This document shows positions 1 through 9,140 of a stretch of DNA of 64,000 nt, piece after piece. This DNA comes from Lysobacteraceae bacterium NML08-0793 (GTDB lineage: Bacteria > Pseudomonadota > Gammaproteobacteria > Xanthomonadales > Xanthomonadaceae). The stretch spans positions 124,001-188,000 of the forward strand of contig NWQR01000001.1 of NCBI GenBank assembly GCA_002798275.1, written 5' to 3'. The notes under the pieces are model-generated. The model was not told the origin of the DNA and did no database searches. It worked only from the letters and a program-made list of their open reading frames with translations. Position numbers and translations under genes: made by a program. Each line of letters opens with the position of its first letter. The first letter of the stretch is position 1.

Positions 1-331
1 CCACTTCTGGCGCAAACGGCTCGCCCACGCAAACGGCATGGGTAACGATGAGGTTGCGCTGCAATTCTTCATGCAGCGAAAGCTCCGCCTGATCGTCCGC
101 AGCACTCTGGCGGGTGCGACGCGCGCCCAGCAGCTTGTCGGCATTGCTGCCAAAGCCGGTGGAAACGCCATAAATCGGTTCTTCGCGGCGGACTTGTTCG
201 GCCAGAAACTCGGCAGCTTTCGCCACTTTTTCCAGTGCCGCAGCGTCCAGCGTAACCGGCGCGCCTTCGGCGATTTTCACAAGGCTGGCACGGTCAAGCG
301 AGCGACCGTCCAGATGGATCGCAGTTGTCAT
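1..331 (-). CDS. Aromatic amino acid lyase (HutH/PAL family), N-terminal part, cut by window edge
   Basis: The first 110 residues read [20 protein letters not shown] and include [16 protein letters not shown], the N-terminal signature of the histidine/phenylalanine ammonia-lyase family, which deaminates an aromatic amino acid non-oxidatively using an MIO cofactor. The Ala-Ser-Gly triad that forms MIO lies beyond the window edge, so the substrate (His, Phe or Tyr) cannot be decided. The ATG overlaps the hisS stop codon by 4 nt (ATGA), so the gene is translationally coupled to hisS. No other hut gene is visible here. A role in aryl-polyene-type or xanthomonadin pigment synthesis, rather than histidine degradation, is possible for such lyases in this group. 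Confidence 0.85.
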   Translation of the reverse strand, partial: MTTAIHLDGRSLDRASLVKIAEGAPVTLDAAALEKVAKAAEFLAEQVRREEPIYGVSTGFGSNADKLLGARRTRQSAADDQAELSLHEELQRNLIVTHAVCVGEPFAPEV

Positions 332-1704
332 GGGGTTTTCTCCAGGTTTTGTTGAAGCCAGGCCACTGCCTCGCTCAAGGGCACGGTTTGCTGCTCGCCA
401 TTACCCAAGTCTTTCAATGTCACCGTGCCATCAGCACGTTCGCTCTCGCCGCGCAGCGCCACGAAGCGAATCCCGGCACGGTCGGCATATTGAAACTGGC
501 GGGCGATTTTCTTTGCGTCCATTTGTGTTTCCACATTCAGCCCAGCCTCGCGCAAGGTCTGCGAAAGCGCCAGCGCATCGGCAAAGCCGGCCTCATCCAT
601 CAGCCCGACCAGCACATCCACCGAACTTGCCGCCATCGCGACAAGACCGGCCTCGCGCAACTGCCAGAACAACCGGCTAAGACCGATCGAAATCCCCACC
701 CCCGGCAGACGCGACTTGCTGTAATGACTGGCCAGATTTTCGTAGCGGCCACCGGAGCAAATCGAACCGATTTGTGGGTGCGCATTCAACTGGGTTTCGT
801 AAACGATGCCGGTGTAGTAATCCAGCCCGCGTGCGATGGAAAGATTGATGGCATAGCGGGACTCGGCAATCCCCATCGCCCGCAATTGCTCAAGCGTGGC
901 GACCAGTTCGGCACGCCCCTGCTCGAATTGCTCGCTGCCTGCGCCCAATGCCGCCAGTTTTTCTAGGGCATCGGCATGACCATTGGAGCGCACACGCGAG
1001 AATGCCAGCAGGCGATCGGCCACTTCCGCACTCAAGGCAAAATCCGCTGCCATCAGGGTTTGTCGCACCGCTTCTTCGCCACGCTTGTCCAGCTTATCCA
1101 GCTCGCGCAGCACCGCATCCTGCTGCGCCCCGGCAATTCCCAACCCTTCGAAAAAGCCGCGCAAAAGCTTGCGGTGATTAAGCCAGATGGTGAACTCGCC
1201 AATTGCCAGACGCTCGAATACCGCATTGATGACGGCCGGGATTTCCGCATCGTAACGCGGCGAAAGTGCATCCTTGCCAATCACGTCAATATCGCACTGA
1301 TAGAACTCGCGGAAACGCCCGCGCTGGGCACGCTCGCCGCGATACACCCGCTGCATCTGATAGCGACGGAACGGAAAGGTCAGCGCATGCTCGTGCTCGG
1401 CCACATAACGGGCCAGCGGCACGGTCAGGTCAAAGCGCAATGCCAGCTCCGGCAGGCCAGCTACGCCATCTGGCTCGCGGGATTTTTCCAGCGCGCCAGT
1501 GGACTGGGCGAAATACACCTGGCGCTCGGTTTCGCCGCCGGTTTTGGTAAGCAACACCTCGGTCAGTTCGAAAACCGGGGTTTCCACCGGCAAGAAGCCG
1601 AACGATTCATAAGTCTTGCGGATAATGTCCAGCATGCGCTGGAAGGCGATTTGCTCGCGCGGCAGCAATTCCATCACGCCGGGCGGGGTACGGGGCTTGA
1701 TCAA
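328..1704 (-). CDS. hisS: Histidine--tRNA ligase
   Basis: The 458-residue class II aminoacyl-tRNA synthetase charges tRNA-His in the cytoplasm. Class II motif 2 is visible as [20 protein letters not shown]. The histidine-A motifs [11 protein letters not shown] and GGRYENL follow, and a C-terminal anticodon-binding domain covers roughly residues 360-450. The start used is TTG at 1704, giving MIKPRTPPG, which matches the N-terminus usual for this family; a GAGG sits about 8 nt upstream. An internal ATG at 1674 is the alternative. The gene overlaps the lyase gene downstream by 4 nt. Confidence 0.97.
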   Translation of the reverse strand: MIKPRTPPGVMELLPREQIAFQRMLDIIRKTYESFGFLPVETPVFELTEVLLTKTGGETERQVYFAQSTGALEKSREPDGVAGLPELALRFDLTVPLARYVAEHEHALTFPFRRYQMQRVYRGERAQRGRFREFYQCDIDVIGKDALSPRYDAEIPAVINAVFERLAIGEFTIWLNHRKLLRGFFEGLGIAGAQQDAVLRELDKLDKRGEEAVRQTLMAADFALSAEVADRLLAFSRVRSNGHADALEKLAALGAGSEQFEQGRAELVATLEQLRAMGIAESRYAINLSIARGLDYYTGIVYETQLNAHPQIGSICSGGRYENLASHYSKSRLPGVGISIGLSRLFWQLREAGLVAMAASSVDVLVGLMDEAGFADALALSQTLREAGLNVETQMDAKKIARQFQYADRAGIRFVALRGESERADGTVTLKDLGNGEQQTVPLSEAVAWLQQNLEKTP

Positions 1705-1780
1705 GATGGCCTCGATGGTTCGGAAAAGCCCGGTAGTTTAAGCCAGCCATCGGCAGCGAAAGAAATTTTCGCAACAACAC

Positions 1781-1809
1781 TTGCACAATGCCAATTTGCC
1801 TCCTATACT
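1781..1809 (+). promoter_or_regulatory. Sigma-70 promoter of the tRNA-Pro gene
   Basis: A -35 TTGCAC (1781-1786) and a -10 TATACT (1804-1809) are separated by exactly 17 bp. The expected transcription start near 1816 is about 8 nt before the mature tRNA 5' end. The promoter call is from sequence only. Confidence 0.75.
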
Positions 1810-1823
1810 GCGCAACTCGCAAT

Positions 1824-1900
<77 letters not shown>

Positions 1901-1905
1901 AATCC

Positions 1906-1940
1906 AAGGCTTGGAAGCATCTGTTTCCAAGCCTTTTTCT
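1906..1940 (+). terminator. Rho-independent terminator of tRNA-Pro
   Basis: A 10-bp perfect stem (AGGCTTGGAA at 1907-1916 with TTCCAAGCCT at 1925-1934) with an 8-nt loop is followed by a T-rich tract, starting 6 nt after the CCA end. Confidence 0.9.
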
Positions 1941-2049
1941 TTCTTGCCCGCCCGCTATTTGCCATCCGGCTTCATAACATTTTTTTCAACTTTGCCTAGG
2001 TTCTGGGTGCTAGCATCGTGCCTCCTCTTGACACTTCACGGAGTTTTCG

Positions 2050-2490
2050 ATGAAAAACCGCAACCCCCTACCCCTTGGCGTACTGGCCGGCTCCCTGATG
2101 CTCTCTGGCAGCGCCTTTGCCATTACCGCGCTTGAAGGCGGCTATATGCAGGACGGCCAACAAGCACAGCAAGCCCAACACCAGCAAGGCGAAGGCAAAT
2201 GCGGTGGCGAGGGCAAGTGTGGCGAAGGCAAATGTGGCTTTGCCCAGATGGACGGCGACAAGGACGGCAAAATCTCGCGCGCGGAGTTTGCCGCAGCCCA
2301 CGGCGGCTCGGATCAGCGCTTTGCCGCTCACGATCTGGATGGCGATGGTCAAATCACCCAAGCCGAGATGGATCAGCACCATGCGCAAAAGCGTGAAGCC
2401 GCAGGTCAGACTGGCGAGCAAAAGCAGGCCGGCGAGGGCAAATGCGGTGAAGGCAAGTGTGGCGAAGGCAAATGCGGCGGTAATCGCTGA
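2050..2490 (+). CDS. Exported EF-hand precursor with six EGKCG motifs (HvfA/bufferin-like RiPP precursor)
   Basis: The 146-residue protein starts with a Sec signal peptide (about residues 1-24, ending GSAFA). Two canonical 12-residue EF-hand loops follow: DGDKDGKISRAE at 68-79 and DLDGDGQITQAE at 95-106. Three EGKCG motifs lie before the EF-hands (Cys 51, 57, 62) and three at the C-terminus (Cys 132, 137, 142). In HvfA-type precursors, EGKCG cysteines are converted by a DUF692 enzyme and its DUF2063 partner into copper-binding heterocycles. Both partners are the next two genes, so this is very probably their substrate. A likely role is periplasmic copper binding or buffering. The CGGAG ribosome-binding site is 7 nt before the ATG. 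The EF-hand core between the modified clusters is the unusual part. Confidence 0.88.
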   Translation: MKNRNPLPLGVLAGSLMLSGSAFAITALEGGYMQDGQQAQQAQHQQGEGKCGGEGKCGEGKCGFAQMDGDKDGKISRAEFAAAHGGSDQRFAAHDLDGDGQITQAEMDQHHAQKREAAGQTGEQKQAGEGKCGEGKCGEGKCGGNR

Positions 2491-2514
2491 TATTGCCGCC
2501 ATTTTCCAAGTCGC

Positions 2515-2542
2515 AGCCCGGCGCCTAATGGCCGGGCTGTTT
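2515..2542 (+). terminator. Hairpin between RiPP precursor and maturation genes (possible attenuator)
   Basis: An 8-bp perfect stem (AGCCCGGC 2515-2522 with GCCGGGCT 2531-2538) with an 8-nt loop is followed by only three Ts. It sits in the 71-nt gap after the precursor. A partial terminator or mRNA-stabilising stem there would favour precursor over enzyme expression; this is inference. Confidence 0.5.
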
Positions 2543-2561
2543 CTCCGAGCGATTTCCAAGA

Positions 2562-3398
2562 ATGCTTGCCGATTACAGCATTGGTCTTGGCCTGCGTCGC
2601 GGGCTGCTGGACGCAATCGAGGCCGCCCCTGCGGGCGATTTTGATTTCCTCGAATGCGCCCCGGAAAACTGGATTCATGTCGGCGGCGCGCTGGGCGCAC
2701 GCTTCAAGGCGCTGGCCGCCCGTTATCCGATTACCCTGCACGGCTTGTCGCTTTCATTGGGCGGTAGCTTGCCACTAGATGAAACCCTGCTTAGCGATAT
2801 CGCCGCCTTCATGCAGCGCTTCGACATTCACCACTACAGCGAGCATTTGAGCTACAGCGCCGATGACGGCCATCTGTATGACCTGATGCCACTGTCCTTC
2901 GATGCCGAAACCGTCGCCCATGTCGCCCGGCGCATCGACCAAGTACAGCAGCGCTTGGGACGGCGCATCGCGGTGGAAAACATCAGCTATTACGCCGCCC
3001 CTTGGCAGCAGATGCCGGAAATCGACTTCATCCATGCGGTACTGGATGCCGCAGACTGCGACCTGCTGCTGGATGTCAACAATGTCTTTGTCAACGCCAT
3101 CAATCATGGCTATGTGGCCGGCGATTTTCTGGCCGCCCTGCCCTCCCGGCGCGTGGTCGGCTATCACGTTGCCGGGCACTTTGACGAGGCCGACGATCTC
3201 AAGATTGACACCCACGGCAGCGCCGTCAAAGAAGCCGTTTGGCAGCTTCTGGCCGATGCCTACGCCCTGCATGGCGTAAAGCCGACCTTGCTTGAGCGCG
3301 ATTTCAACTATCCCCCTTATGCCGAATTACAGGCAGAGCTTGCTCGCATCCGACAGATTCAAGGCAGGCCTGAAATGATTGCAGGTATCGCCGCATGA
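2562..3398 (+). CDS. DUF692 multinuclear non-heme iron oxidative enzyme (HvfB/BufB-like)
   Basis: The 278-residue TIM-barrel protein belongs to the DUF692/UPF0276 (MNIO) family, which uses two or three iron ions to modify cysteines in ribosomally made peptides. Family landmarks are [15 protein letters not shown] near the N-terminus, [31 protein letters not shown] and GYHVAGHFD, which supply His, Glu, Asp and Asn iron ligands. It follows the EGKCG precursor and overlaps the DUF2063 gene by 4 nt (ATGA), as in hvfABC and buf operons. The product is inferred to install the copper-binding groups on the EGKCG cysteines in the cytoplasm before export. Confidence 0.93.
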   Translation: MLADYSIGLGLRRGLLDAIEAAPAGDFDFLECAPENWIHVGGALGARFKALAARYPITLHGLSLSLGGSLPLDETLLSDIAAFMQRFDIHHYSEHLSYSADDGHLYDLMPLSFDAETVAHVARRIDQVQQRLGRRIAVENISYYAAPWQQMPEIDFIHAVLDAADCDLLLDVNNVFVNAINHGYVAGDFLAALPSRRVVGYHVAGHFDEADDLKIDTHGSAVKEAVWQLLADAYALHGVKPTLLERDFNYPPYAELQAELARIRQIQGRPEMIAGIAA

Positions 3399-4135
3399 GT
3401 CGCCTCAAAGCCCGGCAGTTTGCCTTTGCCGCCCATCTGCGCGATGCCCAGGCGCCCGCACCCGACGGCATCGAGGCGCGCCGCATGGCGGTGTATCGCG
3501 AACTGTTTGGCAATACCCTCGAAAGCCTGTTGGCGAGCAATTTTCCGGTCATCAAAAAAACATTGGGGCCTGACGCATGGATGGAGAAAGTCCGCGCATT
3601 TCATCGTGAATACCGTGCGCAAACCCCGCTGTTCACCCGCATCGGCTGCGAATTCATCGACTTTCTGCAACAAAATCCGCAAGACCCGACAGCCCCCTGG
3701 CTTGCCGAGCTGGCGCACTACGAATGGATGGAGCTGAAAGCACAAATCGACGACAGCCCGATACCACCGCATGATGCCGACGGCGATCTGTTGCAAGGGA
3801 TTCCACTACTAGCCCCCCAAGTCTGGCCATTGGCCTATCAATGGCCGGTGGAGAAAATCGGCCCGGCATTCAAGCCCGTTACCCTACCCGAGCAGCCCAG
3901 CCTGCTGCTGGTGTATCGAGATGAACAAATGCAGGTGCGCTTTTCTGCACTTGCGCCGCTGGCCTACCGGCTACTTCAGTTGTTGCAGGAAAACCACACG
4001 CAAACTGGCAATACCTTGCTGCAACAACTTGCCGACGAAGCCGGTCAGCCGAGCAACCCGGCATTTCTGACCGAAGCCACACAAATGCTGGCCGCACTCA
4101 AGACCCAAGGCTTGCTACTCGGCACCCGTACCTAG
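3395..4135 (+). CDS. DUF2063 partner protein of the RiPP maturase (HvfC/BufC-like)
   Basis: This 246-residue protein has an N-terminal DUF2063 helical domain (about residues 5-95), with the family's [20 protein letters not shown] and [10 protein letters not shown] segments, followed by a less conserved C-terminal domain. DUF2063 proteins bind the precursor leader and present it to the DUF692 enzyme. The ATG overlaps the preceding stop, indicating coupled translation and a stable complex. The direct link with copper is known from the family, not shown here. Confidence 0.88.
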   Translation: MSRLKARQFAFAAHLRDAQAPAPDGIEARRMAVYRELFGNTLESLLASNFPVIKKTLGPDAWMEKVRAFHREYRAQTPLFTRIGCEFIDFLQQNPQDPTAPWLAELAHYEWMELKAQIDDSPIPPHDADGDLLQGIPLLAPQVWPLAYQWPVEKIGPAFKPVTLPEQPSLLLVYRDEQMQVRFSALAPLAYRLLQLLQENHTQTGNTLLQQLADEAGQPSNPAFLTEATQMLAALKTQGLLLGTRT

Positions 4136-4234
4136 GCTGCGGCTGACAATCCCAAAGTCTCCGCAAGACGCACAGCATTACATGCTTGGTTTTTTCGCGA
4201 AAAACGGCGGCACAAACCGGCCGCGAACTGGCAC

Positions 4235-5782
4235 TTACGGCGAAGCGGTTCTGGCCTCACCTGCGCCACTGTCACGGCTTTCGCGCCGCGCAGCATAATG
4301 CGTGCCCGGCGGCGGCATCCGGGTGAAATGGGTATGGATGCCATCGAGCACCGCCCGCGCCAGTTGTCGCTGGAAACTGGCACTCTTGAGCCGAGCCTCT
4401 TCTTCCGGGTTACTGATAAAGGCAGTTTCCACCAACATCGAAGGCACGTCCGGCGAACGCAACACCACAAAATTGGCGCGCTCAATCTGATCCTTATGGG
4501 TCTTGCCGACTCGCTTCAGGCCATCCAACACCTCATTGGCCATGCGCTCCGACGCCCGCTGGGTAGCGCTTTGCGACAGATCCAGCAATACCGACGCGAG
4601 CGTGCCTTCCTTGCCCTGCAAGCGCACCCCACCGACCAAGTCGGCAGCATTTTCGCGGTCAGCCAGCCAACGCGCCGCCTGCGAAGTCGCCCCGCGCGTG
4701 GAAAGCACATATACCGACGAGCCGCGCGCATTGCGATTTTCCGCCGCATCGGCATGGATGGAGATGAACACATCGGCATTCGCACGACGGGCGCGCTGGT
4801 AGCGCTCGGCCAAGGGAATGAAAAAATCGGCATTGCGCGTGAGATAAGCCTTCAGCCCCGGCGTGGCATCCACTTGCCGAGCCAATTCACGGGCAATGGC
4901 CAAGGTGATGTCTTTTTCTCGAGTTCCCCCGGCTCCCACTGCCCCCGGATCCTGGCCGCCATGACCGGCATCAATCGCCACAATCACCGGTCGCAATGCG
5001 CTGCGGCGGTTCATTTCCTGCATGCTGCGCACCGGCGCCGGGCTGACCGTGCCGGTCTGCGGCGGGCGCGGGACTGCCGGTTGCGGATTCTGGGTAGGTG
5101 TGCTGGACGCAATCTGCGCTGCTTGTGCCTGGGTTTGCGGCGGGTTTTCCGCTGTGCCTACGGCTGTCGGCGCGCTGCTCGCAGCCGTTTGCCCGACAGC
5201 TGCCGCAGGCGCAGGCGATGTGCTCGGCTGCTGACCGGCCTCCGCGTTGCCGGGCGGCAGAGCCACCGTGCCAGCCACTGCGGTTGATGGCAATGTCCCC
5301 TGCCCCGTTGCCGTCGTCGCCGGGGCAGCACCCTGATTTTGTACGGCTGCCGCAATCGCCGCGATGCCATCGCCCGGCCATTCCAGAATCAGGATCGCCT
5401 TGCCATCGCGCCATTCCATATTCGGGCCGATGGCAACCACCGGCGCCCCCAAATCAAACACGATTCTTGCCGTACCCGAAACCGGCTGGCCACTACGCAC
5501 CGACTTGACGATGCCGGTGGCGGCAGGCAATTTCAGGCTCTTGGCAAGCTCGGTCTGGCTCATGTCCACCACCAGCCGTTCCGGCTCCGACAGCCGCAAT
5601 ACACGATATTCGACCCGGCTGTCCAAGGTGATTTCCGCGCGCGTGCCACTGGGCGTTTCATGCAGGCTGACACCGCGCACCTCACGCGCCTCGGCCAGAT
5701 TCCAGACAAGCGCAACGAGGAGCGCAAGCCCCAGCAAGATTTGTTCGATTCGCAGTCCTTTGACACGCATGCGCAAATTCAA
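4235..5782 (-). CDS. amiC: N-acetylmuramoyl-L-alanine amidase (AMIN + amidase_3)
   Basis: The 515-residue periplasmic zinc amidase splits septal peptidoglycan by removing the stem peptide. An N-terminal hydrophobic signal segment (about residues 13-30) is followed by an AMIN domain (about 33-130), which targets the division site. A long Pro/Ala/Gln/Thr-rich linker (about 140-255) leads to the amidase_3 catalytic domain. Catalytic motifs are IDAGHGGQDPGAVG, SIHADA and VETAFISN. No C-terminal LysM domain is present. The start is TTG at 5782 with GAGGGGG 5 nt upstream; an ATG at 5770 is possible but badly spaced. The gene stands alone here, without tsaE or mutL beside it. Confidence 0.92.
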   Translation of the reverse strand: MNLRMRVKGLRIEQILLGLALLVALVWNLAEAREVRGVSLHETPSGTRAEITLDSRVEYRVLRLSEPERLVVDMSQTELAKSLKLPAATGIVKSVRSGQPVSGTARIVFDLGAPVVAIGPNMEWRDGKAILILEWPGDGIAAIAAAVQNQGAAPATTATGQGTLPSTAVAGTVALPPGNAEAGQQPSTSPAPAAAVGQTAASSAPTAVGTAENPPQTQAQAAQIASSTPTQNPQPAVPRPPQTGTVSPAPVRSMQEMNRRSALRPVIVAIDAGHGGQDPGAVGAGGTREKDITLAIARELARQVDATPGLKAYLTRNADFFIPLAERYQRARRANADVFISIHADAAENRNARGSSVYVLSTRGATSQAARWLADRENAADLVGGVRLQGKEGTLASVLLDLSQSATQRASERMANEVLDGLKRVGKTHKDQIERANFVVLRSPDVPSMLVETAFISNPEEEARLKSASFQRQLARAVLDGIHTHFTRMPPPGTHYAARRESRDSGAGEARTASP

Positions 5783-5898
5783 GCACCCCCTCGGGAAAGG
5801 TTCAATATTTTCCTTGAAAATCCGAAACTTTGGTTAATTAGCTCTCAGCTTTTGCAGCTTTTACTGCGTCACGAAAGCCGCAGCGTTTCGCACAAAGC

Positions 5899-5925
5899 AA
5901 AGGCGCAGCGAAAAGCTGCGCCTTT
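5899..5925 (-). terminator. Terminator hairpin after the autotransporter gene
   Basis: A perfect 11-bp stem (AAAGGCGCAGC 5899-5909 with GCTGCGCCTTT 5915-5925) and a 5-nt loop lie 21 nt beyond the stop codon of the autotransporter gene. The T-rich tail is short, so efficiency is uncertain. Confidence 0.65.
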
Positions 5926-5946
5926 GTGTGGGCTTGCCCAAACCGC

Positions 5947-8900
5947 TTAGAAGCTACGCCGGTACTGCAAGCTGGCGGTATCGACATCCCCTAGCGGGCT
6001 GTTGCGGCGGCTGTAGTCCAAGCGCAGCAAATGCTTGCGCCAAGCGGCATTCATGCCCAGCCCCAACAGGCTGCTGCGAGCAGCCAGTCCTACGCCGTAC
6101 ATCGCCTGCCAGTCGTCCATGCCGACAAAGCTGGCTTGGAAGATTTCTCCCTTGCCGTTCAGACGCTGCTGCCACTCGCCGCGAGCATCCACGCCCAGAC
6201 GCAGGCCATTGTTGAGCAGCCAGCGACGCTCGCCGCGCAACCCGGCATAAGCTTGGGTACGGCGACTATCCCAGTCCAGCGCACGCAACCCCAAACCACT
6301 CAGGCTGCTTTCGTGGAAGCCGCGATTGGTCAAATCCACATACTGCACACCCGCATACGGGGTGAGCTTGGTCTGGCCGATATCGAAGCGGCGACCGGCT
6401 TCGGCATTCAGGCTGAAGTAGTGCCCTGACAAGCGGCTGTTGGCGCCGTCCAACTGGGTGCCCAGCAGCAGATGACGCTGCATTTCACGGCTGAACTGAC
6501 CAAAGCCCGCACGTCCCTGCGCATACCAGCCATCCCGCAGCCAACCGGCATAGAGCTGACCTTCGTTCTGGCGACCGCGCACCTGATCACCCAGCGCCGG
6601 CAACCAGCTTTGCTGCTGCTGACGACTCAACAGCAGACCAAGCACGGCGTTTTGGCCGATACGCACGTCATGCCCGATCATTTCGCCATTGCTGGAATAG
6701 CCGACCCCATCCATCCCAGCTTGGGTCAAGCTGCCATTACGGCTCAAGTCGTTGTACCAAGTGCCCGTCTGAAGCAACCCGCCGGTACGCAATTGGTCAA
6801 AACGCTCCGATGCGGCACGGCGGCTCATATCGATGCTGTCATAGGTCAATGCCGAAGACACGCCGTGCAACTGCCCGGACAGGCTGCGCAGCGAGCGATT
6901 GACGCCATCCACTCCTTGAGCGCGCTGGAAAGCACCAAGGCCATTGATGAACGCCGTGCTGCTCGCCCCGCCCAACGGTTTGGCAAGTTGCTCGTCAATC
7001 CGGCGCATGACCGCTTCCACACGCTTGGCCGTCTGCAAGGCAACCCCATCAAACTGCCAAGCCTGAGCCGCCTGCTCCACATTGATCCGGCTGGTGAGCA
7101 GGTAAGCATTCTGATAATCGTATTCCAGCTTGGCATCAAACAGCACCAGCTTGGGATTCCAGGAAAGCGTGCCAAAGGTGCCGGTCAGCCCTTCACCGGC
7201 ATGAACCAGCAGCTCCTTGCTGGAGACTTGATAGCCATCACGAACGCCCATGATATGCAGGCGCGAATCGGCTTTGCCCTCATCATTGAGATCGACCTTG
7301 CCGGTAACATTCAGCGGATTGCCAAGCCAGAGTGCAAGAATCGCCGGACTGCTGCCCCCCAGAGGATTGTCACTGGCATCGCCATTGCTGAAGTTGCCAC
7401 CAATTGACATCGCGCTGTCGCTGCTGCCGGCAAGCAACAGCCCGCTGTTTTCGACATGCCTGCCGAACGCACCCTGCCCCCACATAATCCCCGTCGGGCT
7501 GATATCCACATCGGAGTTGACAAGCCCCTGACGCACGACCAAGGCGCTGACAAGATCCGGACGCGCCGGATCAAACCGGGTATCCATATCAGCGTAATAG
7601 CCGATTTTGGTATCGCCGTTATAGCTGCTGCGGGCAGTCAATTCCAAGGTGCCGCCACCGATTTTGCGCAGCCCGCTGTCTCCGCTGATTTCATTGCTCC
7701 AAACCGAACTTGCCCCTGTGGACGAAGCCGGCAGGTTGACCGTGACATGGCCCCAGTCAAAACGTCCCGGCCCCTTGACTGCCTTGGCCACATTCAAAAG
7801 CCCGTAGCCAAAAATTTCATCGGCACCTTCCGCACCGATATCAGTCGCAGTGCCAAGAATGGTCTGACGCACCAAGTCGTTGTTGAAATACGGGAAGGCG
7901 CTCCATACCAGCGCCGCCGCACCGGACACCAGCGGCGCAGCATAGGAGGTGCCACCCCCCCATTTCAGGCTATTGTCGTCATGCGCCACAAAGGTCACAT
8001 TGCCCGGCGCAGTCAAACAGTAATTCTTGGCAATACCGCAGGCTTGGGAGTAATTCGTCAACGTCGGCGTGGCTTCGGTCGGATTGAGCGCTGCAACCGT
8101 CAGCCAGCCGCTGGCAAGCAGCTCCGCACCTGTCTTGCTCGGCAAGGCGGCTATTTCGCTGGGATTGGCGCGATAGCGCGCATCCTCGCCATCATTGCCA
8201 TTGGCAAATACCACCAAGCCATTGCGGTTGAGAATGAAGTCGCTGTAACCGGCAACAAATTCAGCCGTAACAGCGGAATCATCATTCCAGTACAGCCCGC
8301 CCCAGGAATTGTTGATGATGCGCGCCCCGGCATCGGCAAGGTCCCGGTTGACCTTGGCAAAAAACTCGCCGATTCCGGTATTGGCATGAACTTCATTCCC
8401 CCGACCCGAGCCGTCATCTGCAGGCGCCTTGTCGTTGATGATGCGCGAGGAAACAATCGTGGCATTTTGCGCCACGCCACCTGGCCATTCGGAATAAGCA
8501 CGACCGGCAGCCAACTGCGCCACCGTGGTGCCATGTCCGTCTTTGTCATCTACCGTCAGGTCGTTTTTATCGGCATCGACATACACAAGGTTTTTGCTCA
8601 CCCGGCCATTGAGCGTGGGATGGTCACGACGCACCCCGGTATCGACGATGCCAATGGTGACACCATTACCCTTGTAACCTGCGGCAATCGCCTGATCTGC
8701 GCCAATCAGCTTCAAATGCGCATCCATCGCCGGCTGCGCATTGACCGGCCCCGGCGCTGTTGTTGGCGTAGTGGTGGGTGCCGGTGTCGGCGCAGGGGTC
8801 GGCGTGGTACTCCCGCCACCACTTCCCCCGCCAATTTGCAAAGGCGGCACAGATGAGCTCCCCCCACCACTGCTGCATGCGCCAAGTCCCAAAGCCAGAG

Positions 8901-8949
8901 CAGAAACCACTGCCCAGGACAGCTCGTTACGGTTGAACCTGTTTCCCAT
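5947..8949 (-). CDS. Lipoprotein subtilase autotransporter (SphB1/NalP-like, type Va secretion)
   Basis: The 1000-residue protein has a lipoprotein signal with lipobox LGAC followed by a Gly/Ser tether and a Thr/Pro-rich linker. The S8 subtilisin domain (about residues 75-400) shows the triad in GIVDTGVRRDHP (Asp), DGHGTTVA (His) and GGGTSYAAPLVSG (Ser). A beta-helical passenger segment follows, with a C-terminal autotransporter barrel (about the last 280 residues) ending in Phe (QYRRSF). Lipidated subtilase autotransporters process other surface proteins on the outer membrane. The start at 8949 is chosen because GGGGAAA lies about 5 nt upstream; an in-frame extension to 9018 would hide the lipobox from the N-terminus. 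Confidence 0.92.
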   Translation of the reverse strand: MGNRFNRNELSWAVVSALALGLGACSSGGGSSSVPPLQIGGGSGGGSTTPTPAPTPAPTTTPTTAPGPVNAQPAMDAHLKLIGADQAIAAGYKGNGVTIGIVDTGVRRDHPTLNGRVSKNLVYVDADKNDLTVDDKDGHGTTVAQLAAGRAYSEWPGGVAQNATIVSSRIINDKAPADDGSGRGNEVHANTGIGEFFAKVNRDLADAGARIINNSWGGLYWNDDSAVTAEFVAGYSDFILNRNGLVVFANGNDGEDARYRANPSEIAALPSKTGAELLASGWLTVAALNPTEATPTLTNYSQACGIAKNYCLTAPGNVTFVAHDDNSLKWGGGTSYAAPLVSGAAALVWSAFPYFNNDLVRQTILGTATDIGAEGADEIFGYGLLNVAKAVKGPGRFDWGHVTVNLPASSTGASSVWSNEISGDSGLRKIGGGTLELTARSSYNGDTKIGYYADMDTRFDPARPDLVSALVVRQGLVNSDVDISPTGIMWGQGAFGRHVENSGLLLAGSSDSAMSIGGNFSNGDASDNPLGGSSPAILALWLGNPLNVTGKVDLNDEGKADSRLHIMGVRDGYQVSSKELLVHAGEGLTGTFGTLSWNPKLVLFDAKLEYDYQNAYLLTSRINVEQAAQAWQFDGVALQTAKRVEAVMRRIDEQLAKPLGGASSTAFINGLGAFQRAQGVDGVNRSLRSLSGQLHGVSSALTYDSIDMSRRAASERFDQLRTGGLLQTGTWYNDLSRNGSLTQAGMDGVGYSSNGEMIGHDVRIGQNAVLGLLLSRQQQQSWLPALGDQVRGRQNEGQLYAGWLRDGWYAQGRAGFGQFSREMQRHLLLGTQLDGANSRLSGHYFSLNAEAGRRFDIGQTKLTPYAGVQYVDLTNRGFHESSLSGLGLRALDWDSRRTQAYAGLRGERRWLLNNGLRLGVDARGEWQQRLNGKGEIFQASFVGMDDWQAMYGVGLAARSSLLGLGMNAAWRKHLLRLDYSRRNSPLGDVDTASLQYRRSF

Positions 8950-9140
8950 GATTTTCCCCAATACCTTTAGTGTTGTGTCGTTCGAAGCGAATTCCGCGCG
9001 CTGCGCACAGAAAAACACGCAAATTCTTAACCTTTATTCATACAAACACAATCCCGATAGTCTCACTTGCCAGCGCCGGGATCGCCAACACCACCGCAAA
9101 CGGGGATAATCAAGCCCCACTCACTCTATACGGAGTCCTC

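Noticed and set aside
2026-2035. TTGACA-like hexamer upstream of the RiPP precursor as -35
   Set aside because: It is too close to the ATG at 2050 to leave room for a -10 and a leader.
7456-8856. 466-codon frame antisense to the autotransporter
   Set aside because: The opposite strand encodes a subtilase triad and an autotransporter barrel; the antisense frame has no domain.
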